In this document: one piece after another, positions 7,372-15,495 of the stretch | Layout: each line of letters starts with the position of its first letter | How positions within the stretch are numbered: position 1 is the first letter of the stretch | From: Alphaproteobacteria bacterium | GTDB taxonomy: Bacteria; Pseudomonadota; Alphaproteobacteria; Rs-D84 | Direction: 5' to 3' | DNA: 51,756 nt | NCBI GenBank assembly: GCA_017427405.1 | Contig: JAFRSV010000016.1 | Location: forward strand, 95,333-147,088 | Translations under genes and position numbers: made by a program | Notes under the pieces: generated by a model | Told to the model about the DNA's origin: nothing | What the model saw: only the letters and a program-made list of their open reading frames with translations | Databases searched by the model: none

Positions 7372-8134
7372 AAATTGTAAATATCAATACCCGTGTTATG
7401 CCCCCCAGGTCGCGGGCGGCGCGGATGAATTTCCAACCGGCGTATTCAAAAATTTTTCGAACCGATACTTCCGCGCCCGCGCCGATTTCAATATATAATT
7501 TTCCGCTTTCCGCAATCCAGTTTTTTGCATTTTTTGCAATTTGTTCGTATGCCGCCATGCCGCGGTTTTTCGCATAAAGTGCAATGCGCGGGTCGTGCGT
7601 TGCGCCCGCATCCACGCGCGGGTCGCCCATTGCAATATATGGCGGATTTGAAACGATGATATCAAATTTTTCGCATGACAACCGCGGGTTTGCAAACGAA
7701 CCGTGCTTTATTTTTACTCGGTCGCGTAGGTTCAGGTTTTTTATGTTTCGGCGTGCCACACGCAGTGCGCCATGTGATATGTCGACCGCGATGCCGGTTG
7801 CAGAATCGATATTTTTAACCAGTGCGGCGATTATGCACCCCGTGCCTGTTCCCAAATCTAAAATTCTTGGGGCGCGCCACCCGTCCGATAAAACAGATTC
7901 AACCAATGTTTCGGTATCTGGGCGTGGGTCCAGTGTTTTGCGGTTCGTATAAAATTCCAAACCATAGAACCATTTTTTATGTATGATTTTTGCGACGGGC
8001 GCGCCGTGACGCAACCGGTGCGCGATTATATGCGCGCGAAACCACGAAATTTTTGGAAAGTTGTCCGTAATAATTCGGGCCGCGCGAATGCCGCCGGCAT
8101 CTTTCAAAAGTTCAAAGGCTTGATTTATTGTCAT
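7370..8134 (-). CDS. prmC: Peptide chain release factor N5-glutamine methyltransferase PrmC
   Basis: PrmC (HemK) methylates the Gln of the GGQ motif in release factors RF1 and RF2 using S-adenosylmethionine. The 254-residue product has a helical N-terminal part with PRPDTETLVE, the SAM motif LDLGTGTGCI, and the catalytic SNPPYI. All are expected for this family and length. No Shine-Dalgarno precedes the ATG at 8134. Instead a minus-strand TATAAT (8141-8146) ends 6 nt upstream, so the mRNA should start at or next to the ATG. The gene is head-to-head with the M23 endopeptidase gene. Confidence 0.95.
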   Translation of the reverse strand: MTINQAFELLKDAGGIRAARIITDNFPKISWFRAHIIAHRLRHGAPVAKIIHKKWFYGLEFYTNRKTLDPRPDTETLVESVLSDGWRAPRILDLGTGTGCIIAALVKNIDSATGIAVDISHGALRVARRNIKNLNLRDRVKIKHGSFANPRLSCEKFDIIVSNPPYIAMGDPRVDAGATHDPRIALYAKNRGMAAYEQIAKNAKNWIAESGKLYIEIGAGAEVSVRKIFEYAGWKFIRAARDLGGITRVLIFTI

Positions 8135-8169
8135 AAAACTATTATAATGGACGCCATGGAAAAAGCAAA
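8120..8169. promoter_or_regulatory. Back-to-back promoters sharing a palindromic -10
   Basis: The palindrome ATTATAAT (8141-8148) gives a TATAAT on each strand. Plus strand: TTGATT (8120-8125), 17-bp spacer, TATAAT (8143-8148), then 7 nt to ATG 8156. Minus strand: TTGCTT (8169-8164), 17-bp spacer, TATAAT (8146-8141), then 6 nt to ATG 8134. Neither gene has a Shine-Dalgarno. Both transcripts are therefore predicted to be leaderless, and only one polymerase could occupy the site at a time. Confidence 0.7.
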
Positions 8170-9457
8170 AAATATTATAACTTCTAAGAAATTTGTTCGC
8201 GCGGTTTTATGGATTGCGGGGGCATGCGCGGTGATTGCGGTTGTGGTTGTTTTATGGGCCGTTTTGCGCGGGCGGACGGTGGACGATGTTTCGGGAACGG
8301 CGGACTTTGTGACGGAAACGATTGCGCCGGTGGACAATAAAACCACGGTCATAGATGTTGTCGCGGGTGATACGCTTTCAAAGATTTTGTCGGCCAATGG
8401 CGTCGGGGGCAAGGATATAAATTCCATCGCCGGTGTTTTAAAGGCCAAAGCGGGCATAACGGGACTTCGCGCGGACAAGGATAAAATCGAAATCGTGCGT
8501 GACGGTGGGCCCGATACGCCGATAACAAAAATTGTCGTGTTGCCGGGGCCGTGGCGGCGTGTGGAATTGACCTGTGACGATGCGGGGGTGTGGAATTGCA
8601 ACGCGATTGATATTGAACGCGATACGCGCCTGGTTTATCGCCAAGGGGAAATTTTGGACGGCGACAGTTTTTACCTTGCCGGGATGCGGGCAAATATTCC
8701 GGCGGGAATTTTGGCGGATGTTTATGATTTGTTGGCGTTTGAAATGGACTTTGAACGCGATGTGCGCGCGGGGCAAAAGTTTTCTGTGTTGTATGAAGAA
8801 AACTATCATGACAATGTGCATGTTGATAACGGCGCTGTGTCGGTTGTGTCGTTTGATGCGCTGCGTGGGAATGTGAAAATGTATCGATTCAAAAAGGCCG
8901 ATAAAACGGTCGGATACTATGACCCAAATGGAAATGGTGCGATTAAATCGTTGAAACGCACACCAATAAATAATGCGAAAGTGACAAGCAGTTTTTCAAC
9001 GCGGCGTAAGCATCCCGTGTTGGGATTTACGCGTGCGCACAAGGGTGTCGATTTTCGTGCACCGACCGGAACGCCGATTCCCGCCGCCGGCGCGGGGCGT
9101 GTCGTTGCACGTGGATATAATCGCGGGCATGGGAACTTTATAAAAATTAGGCACAATGGTTCGTTTGAAACGCTTTATGCACACATGTCAAAATTTGCAA
9201 AAAATGTAAAGGTTGGCACCACGGTAAAGCAGGGACAGATTATCGGATATTCCGGTTCAACCGGGTTGTCGACGGGGCCACATTTGCACTATGAAATTAT
9301 CAAGGATGGCAAGCATGTAAACCCGATGACTGTGAAATTGCCGGCGATAAATAATTTGGACGCGGAAAATAAAAAGAAATTCTTGGAATATCGCGAAACA
9401 TTGGACAAGGCCATCGAAGATTTGGAAAATAACCCAAAAGGATTTATTCAGTTGTGA
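8156..9457 (+). CDS. M23 family peptidoglycan DD-endopeptidase, MepM-like
   Basis: A 433-residue envelope protein. A membrane helix near the N-terminus (about 15-37) is followed by a LysM/OapA-like region (VVAGDTLSKILSANGV) and a middle beta domain. The C-terminal LytM (M23) domain has zinc ligands in HKGVDF and the pair in HLHYE, both intact, so it should be an active endopeptidase cutting peptide cross-links during wall growth. Order and length match MepM/YebA-type enzymes. Start ATG 8156 is placed 7 nt after the -10; an ATG at 8147 lies inside that -10. It is followed by cutA after 15 bp. Confidence 0.9.
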   Translation: MEKAKNIITSKKFVRAVLWIAGACAVIAVVVVLWAVLRGRTVDDVSGTADFVTETIAPVDNKTTVIDVVAGDTLSKILSANGVGGKDINSIAGVLKAKAGITGLRADKDKIEIVRDGGPDTPITKIVVLPGPWRRVELTCDDAGVWNCNAIDIERDTRLVYRQGEILDGDSFYLAGMRANIPAGILADVYDLLAFEMDFERDVRAGQKFSVLYEENYHDNVHVDNGAVSVVSFDALRGNVKMYRFKKADKTVGYYDPNGNGAIKSLKRTPINNAKVTSSFSTRRKHPVLGFTRAHKGVDFRAPTGTPIPAAGAGRVVARGYNRGHGNFIKIRHNGSFETLYAHMSKFAKNVKVGTTVKQGQIIGYSGSTGLSTGPHLHYEIIKDGKHVNPMTVKLPAINNLDAENKKKFLEYRETLDKAIEDLENNPKGFIQL

Positions 9458-9472
9458 TTTTGGAGTAAAATT

Positions 9473-9790
9473 ATGGATAGTTATTTGTTGATTCAAACAA
9501 CCACGGATAATAAAGAATGGACAGCAAGACTAATAAATGCATTGTTGAAAAATAAATTATCGGCGGATGTTCAGGTGTCGTCAATTGATTCGCACTATTG
9601 GTGGAAAGGCAAGGTTAATAATAAAACGGAATGTTTACTAAGTATAAAAACGCGGGCGGATTTGTTTGACAAGGTGATGGCGGCAATCAAAGAATGTTCT
9701 GAATATGAAGTCCCGCAAATAATCGCGACGCCGATTGTTGCAGGAAGTTCGGATTATTTGGATTGGATAAAACAAAATACGATATCTTAA
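9473..9790 (+). CDS. cutA: Divalent-cation tolerance protein CutA
   Basis: A 105-residue CutA1 protein, a small trimeric ferredoxin-like fold named for copper tolerance in E. coli, although its general role is unclear. Typical segments are LLIQTTTDNKE at the start, SSIDSHYWWKGKV in the middle, and the end region VPQIIATPIVAGSSDYLDWI. An AGTAAAATT stretch rather than a strong ribosome site precedes the ATG. The stop at 9788-9790 directly abuts the stop of polA on the other strand, with no spacer. Confidence 0.92.
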   Translation: MDSYLLIQTTTDNKEWTARLINALLKNKLSADVQVSSIDSHYWWKGKVNNKTECLLSIKTRADLFDKVMAAIKECSEYEVPQIIATPIVAGSSDYLDWIKQNTIS

Positions 9791-12553
9791 TTACTTCCCC
9801 CAAAATGGCGCAATGACATAGTCGGCGCGCAATGGCACGGATATCTTGGTCACATTTTCCATGATGTTTTTAATTTGTTCGGCGAAACTTTCAGCAAGAT
9901 TTTCATCGCATTCAAAGACCATTTCGTCGTGAACCTGCATAATAAGTTTTATTTTGTCGGCATTCGGAACAACGATTTTGTTATAAACATTTATCATCGC
10001 ACGGCGCATTAAATCGGCCTCGTACCCCTGAATGGGGGCGTTGATTGCGGCACGCATTGCGTATGCGCGCAGACGGGAATTTCGGACCTCTGGTAATTCT
10101 ATCCTGCGGCCCCATGGGGTATAGACGCATGCGTTTTCGCGCGCAAATTCCCTGGTATCGTCGATATATTTTTTTATTTCCGGTAATCCCGCCATGTATG
10201 AATTTATTATTTCCGCCGCGCGCGCACGCGAAACATTTAATTGTGCCGCAAGGCCGATTGATGAAATTCCGTATATGATGGAAAAATTCACTGTCTTTGC
10301 CGCACGGCGCAAATCCCGTGGAACAATTGTTGTTGGTGGAATATCGAAAATTTTTCGCGCGGTTTGTTCGTGAATGTCCGCGCCCGCGATAAATGTATCC
10401 TTGAACGTTTTAATGTCCGCAACGTCCGCAAGCAGGCGCAGTTGAATCTGTGAATAATCGACCGCGATAAGTTTTTTGTTTGGGGTTGCTACAAAACATT
10501 TTCGAATTTCTTCGCCAAGTTCGGTTTTGACCGGAATGTTTTGCAGGTTCGGGTCGCGACTTGACAAGCGGCCGGTATTCGTACTTGTTTGCAAATATGT
10601 TGTATGAATGCGGCCGTCGTCACCAATTTGCCGGGGCAGGGCATCCGCATACGTTCCCGCAAGTTTCGCAATTGAACGCCAATTCAAAATCTTTTCTATA
10701 ATTTCATGGTGTTCGATTAAATCGTTTAGTGAATCCGCATCGGTGGAACGCCGTTTATTTTCGGGCAAATGCAATTCGTCAAACAGAACGGTTGCAAGTT
10801 GCTTTGGACTGGCGATATTAAATTCGTGCCCGGTAAGGTCGAAGATTTCGTTGCCGATGTTCGTAAGTTGTTCGTGAAACACACCCGAAAGTTGTAATAA
10901 TTTATTTTTGTTCACCAATACGCCGGCGCGTTCCATCATTGTCAAAACCATTAGCAACGGTCGGTCGCATTTTTCGTACAATTCGTGCAGTTTTTCATTC
11001 GCATCGATTTGCGACCGCATAAGTTTATATAGTGCCATTGTGACGGCGGCATCTTCGGCGGCGTATGGATATGCGGCATCGATTGGTAATTCATCAAAGT
11101 GCATGTCGGCATCGCGCGTCTTGGGCGGGAACAGTGATGCAAAAGTTATATTTTGATGATTCAGGTATTTTAACGCCAATTCGTCCATGCCGTGCGAATG
11201 CAATGTTCCATGCAACGCGTACGATAACAACATTGTATCGTCAATCGGAGAAATTTTTTCGATGTCCCACCCTTCGTTCGCCATGATGTGCAGGTCGAAT
11301 TTTAGGTTGTGTCCAACCTTGGTAATTTTTTTATCCGTCAAAATTGGCCAGATTTTTTTATACAAATCTTTTATTGAAATCTGTCCCGGGGCAATAGGGT
11401 CACCACCAAATAAATCGCCCGCCGCCGCGCGATGACGCAATGGAATATAAACGCCGTGTGTCGCATCGATTGCCAATGACATACCGACCATTTTTGCGGT
11501 CATTTGGTCCAGGCCCGTTGTTTCGGTGTCAAGTGCGATAACATCACGGGTGCCCGATAAAAATTTTTCCAATTCCGTGACGGTCGTAATTTTCGCAAAG
11601 GTCGTTTTCGATTCGTTTTGTGTTGGTGTGGTGGGTGCGGGCGCATCGATGGGGCATGCGGAACCAGGGAATTCGAATTTTGTTGTCTTTGTATCGGTTT
11701 CACTAAACAGTTTTGAAATTTTTTCATACAGTGAATTGCTTTCGATTTCTTTTTGAACAAATTCCAGTGCGGCGGCGCGGTTGAAATGCAACGGCCCAAG
11801 TTTTAATCCCGACAAATCGACATCGCGTTTAAGTGTGACGAGTTTTTGTGATATATATGCCGCATCGCGTGATTCAGCAAGAAGTTTTCGCGTGCGTTCA
11901 TTTTTTATATCGTCCAAATGTGCATAGAGTTCGTCAAGTGAACCGAATTCGTTGATAAGTTCCGCCGCTTTTTTCGGGCCAATTCCGTGAACACCCGGAA
12001 CATTGTCAGACGAATCGCCCATCAGTGATTGAACATCGATAACGCGTTCGGGTGGCACACCAAATTTTTCAATAACCGCGTCGCGTTCGATGCGTTTTTG
12101 CTTCATACCGTCATAAAGGAAAATGCAATCAGACACCAATTGCATTAAATCTTTGTCACCGGTCATAATGCGGGTTTTGTCGGCGATGGTGCAATTTTGT
12201 GTTGCGATTGTGGCTATTACATCGTCGGCTTCGACCCCGGGAACGCAAAGGACGGGGACACCCATTTCGGCAAGACCGCGGCGAATCAACGCGCCTTGGG
12301 AAATTAAATCGGCGGGCGTCTCAAGGCGATTCGCCTTGTATTCCGGGTATATTTCTTGACGGAAAGTTTGGCGCGACGCATCAAACACGCATACGAAAAT
12401 ATCATCGGGCTTGGCGGCGGCAAATACCGGCAACATCATGTTGAAAAAAGCAAACGCCGCGCCGGTTGGGGTGCCGTCGGCACGTGTAAGGCGACTGTGC
12501 ACACCATAATATGCGCGAAATAAAATCGAATTTCCGTCAATCAGTGTTAGCAT
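9791..12553 (-). CDS. polA: DNA polymerase I
   Basis: PolA removes RNA primers and fills repair gaps. The 920-residue product has all three domains. The 5' nuclease begins LIDGNSILFRAYYG and includes GDKDLMQLV and GDSSDNVPG. The 3'-5' exonuclease keeps LDTETTG, NLKFD and YAAED, so proofreading should be active. The polymerase has DYSQIQLR and HDEMVFE. ATG 12553 is chosen because the conserved N-terminus begins there; the frame is open further upstream, but those residues are not family-like. Upstream is a GC-rich hairpin and a run of G; no clear promoter was found. Confidence 0.97.
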   Translation of the reverse strand: MLTLIDGNSILFRAYYGVHSRLTRADGTPTGAAFAFFNMMLPVFAAAKPDDIFVCVFDASRQTFRQEIYPEYKANRLETPADLISQGALIRRGLAEMGVPVLCVPGVEADDVIATIATQNCTIADKTRIMTGDKDLMQLVSDCIFLYDGMKQKRIERDAVIEKFGVPPERVIDVQSLMGDSSDNVPGVHGIGPKKAAELINEFGSLDELYAHLDDIKNERTRKLLAESRDAAYISQKLVTLKRDVDLSGLKLGPLHFNRAAALEFVQKEIESNSLYEKISKLFSETDTKTTKFEFPGSACPIDAPAPTTPTQNESKTTFAKITTVTELEKFLSGTRDVIALDTETTGLDQMTAKMVGMSLAIDATHGVYIPLRHRAAAGDLFGGDPIAPGQISIKDLYKKIWPILTDKKITKVGHNLKFDLHIMANEGWDIEKISPIDDTMLLSYALHGTLHSHGMDELALKYLNHQNITFASLFPPKTRDADMHFDELPIDAAYPYAAEDAAVTMALYKLMRSQIDANEKLHELYEKCDRPLLMVLTMMERAGVLVNKNKLLQLSGVFHEQLTNIGNEIFDLTGHEFNIASPKQLATVLFDELHLPENKRRSTDADSLNDLIEHHEIIEKILNWRSIAKLAGTYADALPRQIGDDGRIHTTYLQTSTNTGRLSSRDPNLQNIPVKTELGEEIRKCFVATPNKKLIAVDYSQIQLRLLADVADIKTFKDTFIAGADIHEQTARKIFDIPPTTIVPRDLRRAAKTVNFSIIYGISSIGLAAQLNVSRARAAEIINSYMAGLPEIKKYIDDTREFARENACVYTPWGRRIELPEVRNSRLRAYAMRAAINAPIQGYEADLMRRAMINVYNKIVVPNADKIKLIMQVHDEMVFECDENLAESFAEQIKNIMENVTKISVPLRADYVIAPFWGK

Positions 12554-12576
12554 ACTGGCCCCCCCGTTATTTAAAT

Positions 12577-12597
12577 GCGGGGCACGCGGCCCCGTTT
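12577..12597 (-). terminator. GC-rich hairpin between two minus-strand genes
   Basis: GCGGGGC pairs with GCCCCGT across a five-base loop. It lies just past the stop of the outer-membrane gene and may end that transcript. The T-rich flank is, however, on the other strand, so termination efficiency is doubtful. Confidence 0.4.
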
Positions 12598-12602
12598 TGA
12601 TT

Positions 12603-13145
12603 TTAGAATAAATAGCGAAGTTTAATTTTTGCCTCGTAATGCAAAATGTCGGGGCGTTCGTTACCGAATCGCAAAACATCCGGGATATAAATCGCGTGCG
12701 CTTCGACATCAAACTTAAACGGTAATTTTGGGACGTCGATTGTCACGCCCAACATGCCTTGGTATGCCGGTTTTGTATCATATTTTTCGTTATATTGTTT
12801 GTTTTCTTCGCCGGCGAACATCAATCCGACCCCCAGTCCAAGGTACGGGCGAATCACGGTCGAAGGCATTTTGAAATATGCGTTTGCGAAGCCGATACTT
12901 GCATGTGAATCAGATGTGCCGATGTATGTATATTCAATTTCGCCGCGGAAAACCGGGACATCAATTCCGAACATCGCGCCAAAGGATTGTGAAGTGTTTG
13001 TTTCATTTTTCCCATCGCCGAACAATGTTTGTGCGCCAACGCCAACCGAAACACCGGCGTAAAGGTCAAATGCGGAATTTGCAACCGCGGGCATTGTCGT
13101 GGCGGATGCAAGGGAACATAAAATAATTGATGTTTTTAACTTCAT
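12603..13145 (-). CDS. Outer-membrane beta-barrel protein (small, porin-like)
   Basis: A 180-residue protein with a signal peptide (about 1-22, ending AVANS) and alternating hydrophobic strands typical of an eight-stranded barrel. Examples are FDLYAGVSVGVGAQ, RGEIEYTYIG and RPYLGLGVGLMFAG. It ends in KLRYLF, the C-terminal Phe signal that the BAM complex recognises. This matches the outer-membrane beta-barrel (OmpA/OprF-like or Opa-like) fold group, but no specific function can be given. A strong ribosome site (AAGGAG) lies 7 nt before the ATG. Confidence 0.8.
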   Translation of the reverse strand: MKLKTSIILCSLASATTMPAVANSAFDLYAGVSVGVGAQTLFGDGKNETNTSQSFGAMFGIDVPVFRGEIEYTYIGTSDSHASIGFANAYFKMPSTVIRPYLGLGVGLMFAGEENKQYNEKYDTKPAYQGMLGVTIDVPKLPFKFDVEAHAIYIPDVLRFGNERPDILHYEAKIKLRYLF

Positions 13146-13194
13146 CTTTCACTCCTTTTTATGATAATATAATAATAGAAAAAGAGTTTGGTAT

Positions 13195-13716
13195 ATGCAA
13201 GCGAATAAACCTATTTTTTTAATTGTTGGACTTGGGAATCCGGGTGCGGAATATGAAAGAACGCGGCACAATGTCGGATTTATGGCGGTGCGCTATTTTG
13301 CGGGTGCGGACGCAACGTGGAAAAACGAACTGTTTGCCAAAACATATCGGGTCGATATTGACGGCGTTCGGATAATTTTCGCAATGCCACAAACATTTAT
13401 GAACGACAGTGGGCGCGCGGTGCGTGCGATTGTTGATTACTATAAAATTCCGATTGAAAATGTGACGGTGATTCATGACGATATGGATTTGAAATTGGGC
13501 GACACGCGAACCAAGGTTGGCGGGGGCAGCGCCGGTCACAACGGCATAAAGTCAATCGATTCGGCGATTGGTCGTGAATATAGGCGCATAAGAATTGGAA
13601 TTGGCCATCCGCGTGATTTGGGTTTGCCAATTGATGCCGCAGATTGGGTTTTGGGAAAATTTACCGCGACGCAACTGGCCGAAATTCATAGTGTAATTGA
13701 AAAGATTGAATTATAA
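13195..13716 (+). CDS. pth: Peptidyl-tRNA hydrolase
   Basis: Pth frees tRNA from peptidyl-tRNA that drops off the ribosome. The 173-residue product has the signature GLGNPGAEYERTRHNVGF (catalytic His within TRHNVG), then PQTFMNDSG, the HDDMDL motif and GGGSAGHNGI, so all active-site elements are there. A GAG-containing purine stretch precedes ATG 13195. Its last 6 bases overlap the stop of the convergent Cys-rich gene. Confidence 0.96.
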   Translation: MQANKPIFLIVGLGNPGAEYERTRHNVGFMAVRYFAGADATWKNELFAKTYRVDIDGVRIIFAMPQTFMNDSGRAVRAIVDYYKIPIENVTVIHDDMDLKLGDTRTKVGGGSAGHNGIKSIDSAIGREYRRIRIGIGHPRDLGLPIDAADWVLGKFTATQLAEIHSVIEKIEL

Positions 13717-14805
13717 ATCGGTCCAACTTTCCGGTGCGCCCAAATCACTAAGATTTACGCAACCCGCGCTATCGCATATTTGCGTATCGTCGCCATAGTG
13801 GCAAGCAATTTCAGAGACCGCACCGCCGGGTGTATCTGTGGTTTTTCCTGCCGGACACTTGGTGTAGTGATTAGGTTCTGGGTTGCTGTATACTTGGGTA
13901 GTAAATGTCCATTTGATTCCGGTTGTATTGTAATGCCCCTGTGGAATAAGGTCGCACTTGCATGCTTTATATTCTGTACCTGTATCTGGTGCCTTGCAAG
14001 TTGCATTGCTTGTAACCCGGGGATAGTATTTATTGCTCAAACATTCTGTGCAAAAGAATCTTTCACATGTATTGATATCTGCGATGTTATCTATATTGAA
14101 AACTAAAATTCCCTGTGCGTTTGAAACCGTTGACATGTAATATGGTTTGGAAAATGTGCGTCTCATACAATTTCGGTCGGAGTCCGATTTGTTTGATATG
14201 TGTCGGCAATTTGTTATGTCGTAACCATTATTACTATCTATCCAAATAGCGGTGCCTGTGTTGTTGGCTTTGTCTAAATTATTGTCTTCCGGATAGTGGT
14301 CTTCAGTTGAAAACAAATTACAAGGGCGATCGTTTAAGTAACAACCGTAATTATTTCCGCCCAGAACTTCAATGTGATATGTTTCGTCTGTATCCCATGT
14401 TGTTAAAATTTCGTTATTTATACAACTTACGGCAGGATTGCTATAGCTATAATTGCCGTATGTAAGACCGCAATTTTTTGTGTGGTTATTATAGTTATCG
14501 CTATTACCAGAATCATCCGGATTTTCAGCATCATAATAGCACGGTGTGTAACAATCGATTGAGTCACTTGTACCTGGAGTAGAGCTCGAGAAATTTTCAG
14601 GACAACATTTTTCTATACCGTTACCTTTGCAATAATATCCCTCTTCACAAACTGTCCAATCATCTCCATCGTAGTATTTGCCCGGTTTGTATAAAGATGG
14701 ATTAGTAATTATTTCTATACCGTAATCATCGCATGCGCAACCAACAATGGGATCTCCGAGTGCAAACGTCACAAAAGGTAAGATCAAAAAGTTTCTAGTA
14801 CTCAT
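13711..14805 (-). CDS. Secreted Cys-rich protein with ephrin-receptor/TNFR-like repeats
   Basis: A 364-residue protein rich in Cys, Asn, Asp and Tyr and poor in long hydrophobic stretches apart from a short signal-like start (MSTRNFLILPFVTFALG). Two segments have the spacing of GCC2/GCC3 (ephrin-receptor-like) modules: EEGYYCKGNGIEKCCPENFS with SSTPGTSDSIDC, and CPAGKTTDTPGGAVSEIAC. Many Cys pairs imply a disulfide-bonded extracytoplasmic protein. The frame is open to an ATG at 14895 that would overlap the upstream lipoprotein gene by 34 nt. Start 14805 is preferred because it yields the signal-like N-terminus, but neither start has a good ribosome site. Function is unknown; a surface or adhesive role is inferred. 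Confidence 0.7.
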   Translation of the reverse strand: MSTRNFLILPFVTFALGDPIVGCACDDYGIEIITNPSLYKPGKYYDGDDWTVCEEGYYCKGNGIEKCCPENFSSSTPGTSDSIDCYTPCYYDAENPDDSGNSDNYNNHTKNCGLTYGNYSYSNPAVSCINNEILTTWDTDETYHIEVLGGNNYGCYLNDRPCNLFSTEDHYPEDNNLDKANNTGTAIWIDSNNGYDITNCRHISNKSDSDRNCMRRTFSKPYYMSTVSNAQGILVFNIDNIADINTCERFFCTECLSNKYYPRVTSNATCKAPDTGTEYKACKCDLIPQGHYNTTGIKWTFTTQVYSNPEPNHYTKCPAGKTTDTPGGAVSEIACHYGDDTQICDSAGCVNLSDLGAPESWTDL

Positions 14806-14861
14806 GCATTGTATGCTAAAGAATATAAGGAAATTACGCAAGATAAAAAAATAGGATCTTG

Positions 14862-15368
14862 TTATTTCGTTTTTTTGAATCTTGATACTCGCCATCCGTG
14901 ATTAGCGAACCACAAACTGTCTGGTTCCCACATGCCGAACTTTGTTGTTAATGTGTCAGGGGAAATATGAGCGCCATCACGACCAACTTTTACATCGCCA
15001 CGACCATGTACTTTACTAGTGTCAATATTGATGCGTAGTTGCAAGCTGTCATGCGCACGGTTATAACGTATTGGTTCCCATGTTGTTTCATGTCCAGGAA
15101 TTAAATGGATAAAAATGCTTTTTACGGTCGGATCTATTGCATAAAATCTGATTGTATCCATGTTTGGTGCTAATCCATTACTAGCGCTCCAGCACCATGG
15201 AATCACAATTTCACGTGTTGGGACAATTGTGTCTTGTGGTACAGCAGGGGTAATTGTGTCCGTTGGGTGGTTTGGTGTTGGTTCCGGGGAGGGGTCTTTC
15301 TTGCATGCGGTCGCAAGTGCCATCAATGCCGCAAGGAACAAAACACGATTCGTTTTCGGATTTTTCAT
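14862..15368 (-). CDS. Predicted lipoprotein of unknown function
   Basis: A 168-residue protein with a lipoprotein signal: a hydrophobic core (VLFLAALMALA) and a lipobox-like LATAC, giving Cys22 as lipidated residue. A Pro/Thr-rich linker (about 24-50) follows and then a beta-rich domain with several Trp residues (WCWSAS, WEPIRYN, MWEPDSLWF). It is not a family I recognise. AAAGGA precedes the ATG at 7 nt. It is followed by the Cys-rich gene, probably in one transcript. Confidence 0.75.
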   Translation of the reverse strand: MKNPKTNRVLFLAALMALATACKKDPSPEPTPNHPTDTITPAVPQDTIVPTREIVIPWCWSASNGLAPNMDTIRFYAIDPTVKSIFIHLIPGHETTWEPIRYNRAHDSLQLRINIDTSKVHGRGDVKVGRDGAHISPDTLTTKFGMWEPDSLWFANHGWRVSRFKKTK

Positions 15369-15495
15369 GTTGCATCCTTTGGGTTTGGTTATACTTTATT
15401 TTAATAAAATTATTCTGTGTTGTCAAGGTGTTGCAAATTACATTTGCATTGTGTCCCGTAAAGTTTGAAAAAAATTGTGAGTGTTTTTAAAGAAT

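Noticed and set aside
12554-12712. Longer polA start
   Set aside because: Open frame only; the polymerase I N-terminus (LIDGNSILFRAYYG) begins right after the ATG at 12553.
14806-14895. N-terminal extension of the Cys-rich protein and fusion to the upstream lipoprotein
   Set aside because: The reading frame is open, but the extra 30 residues are not signal-like and overlap the lipoprotein gene. The two genes are in different frames.
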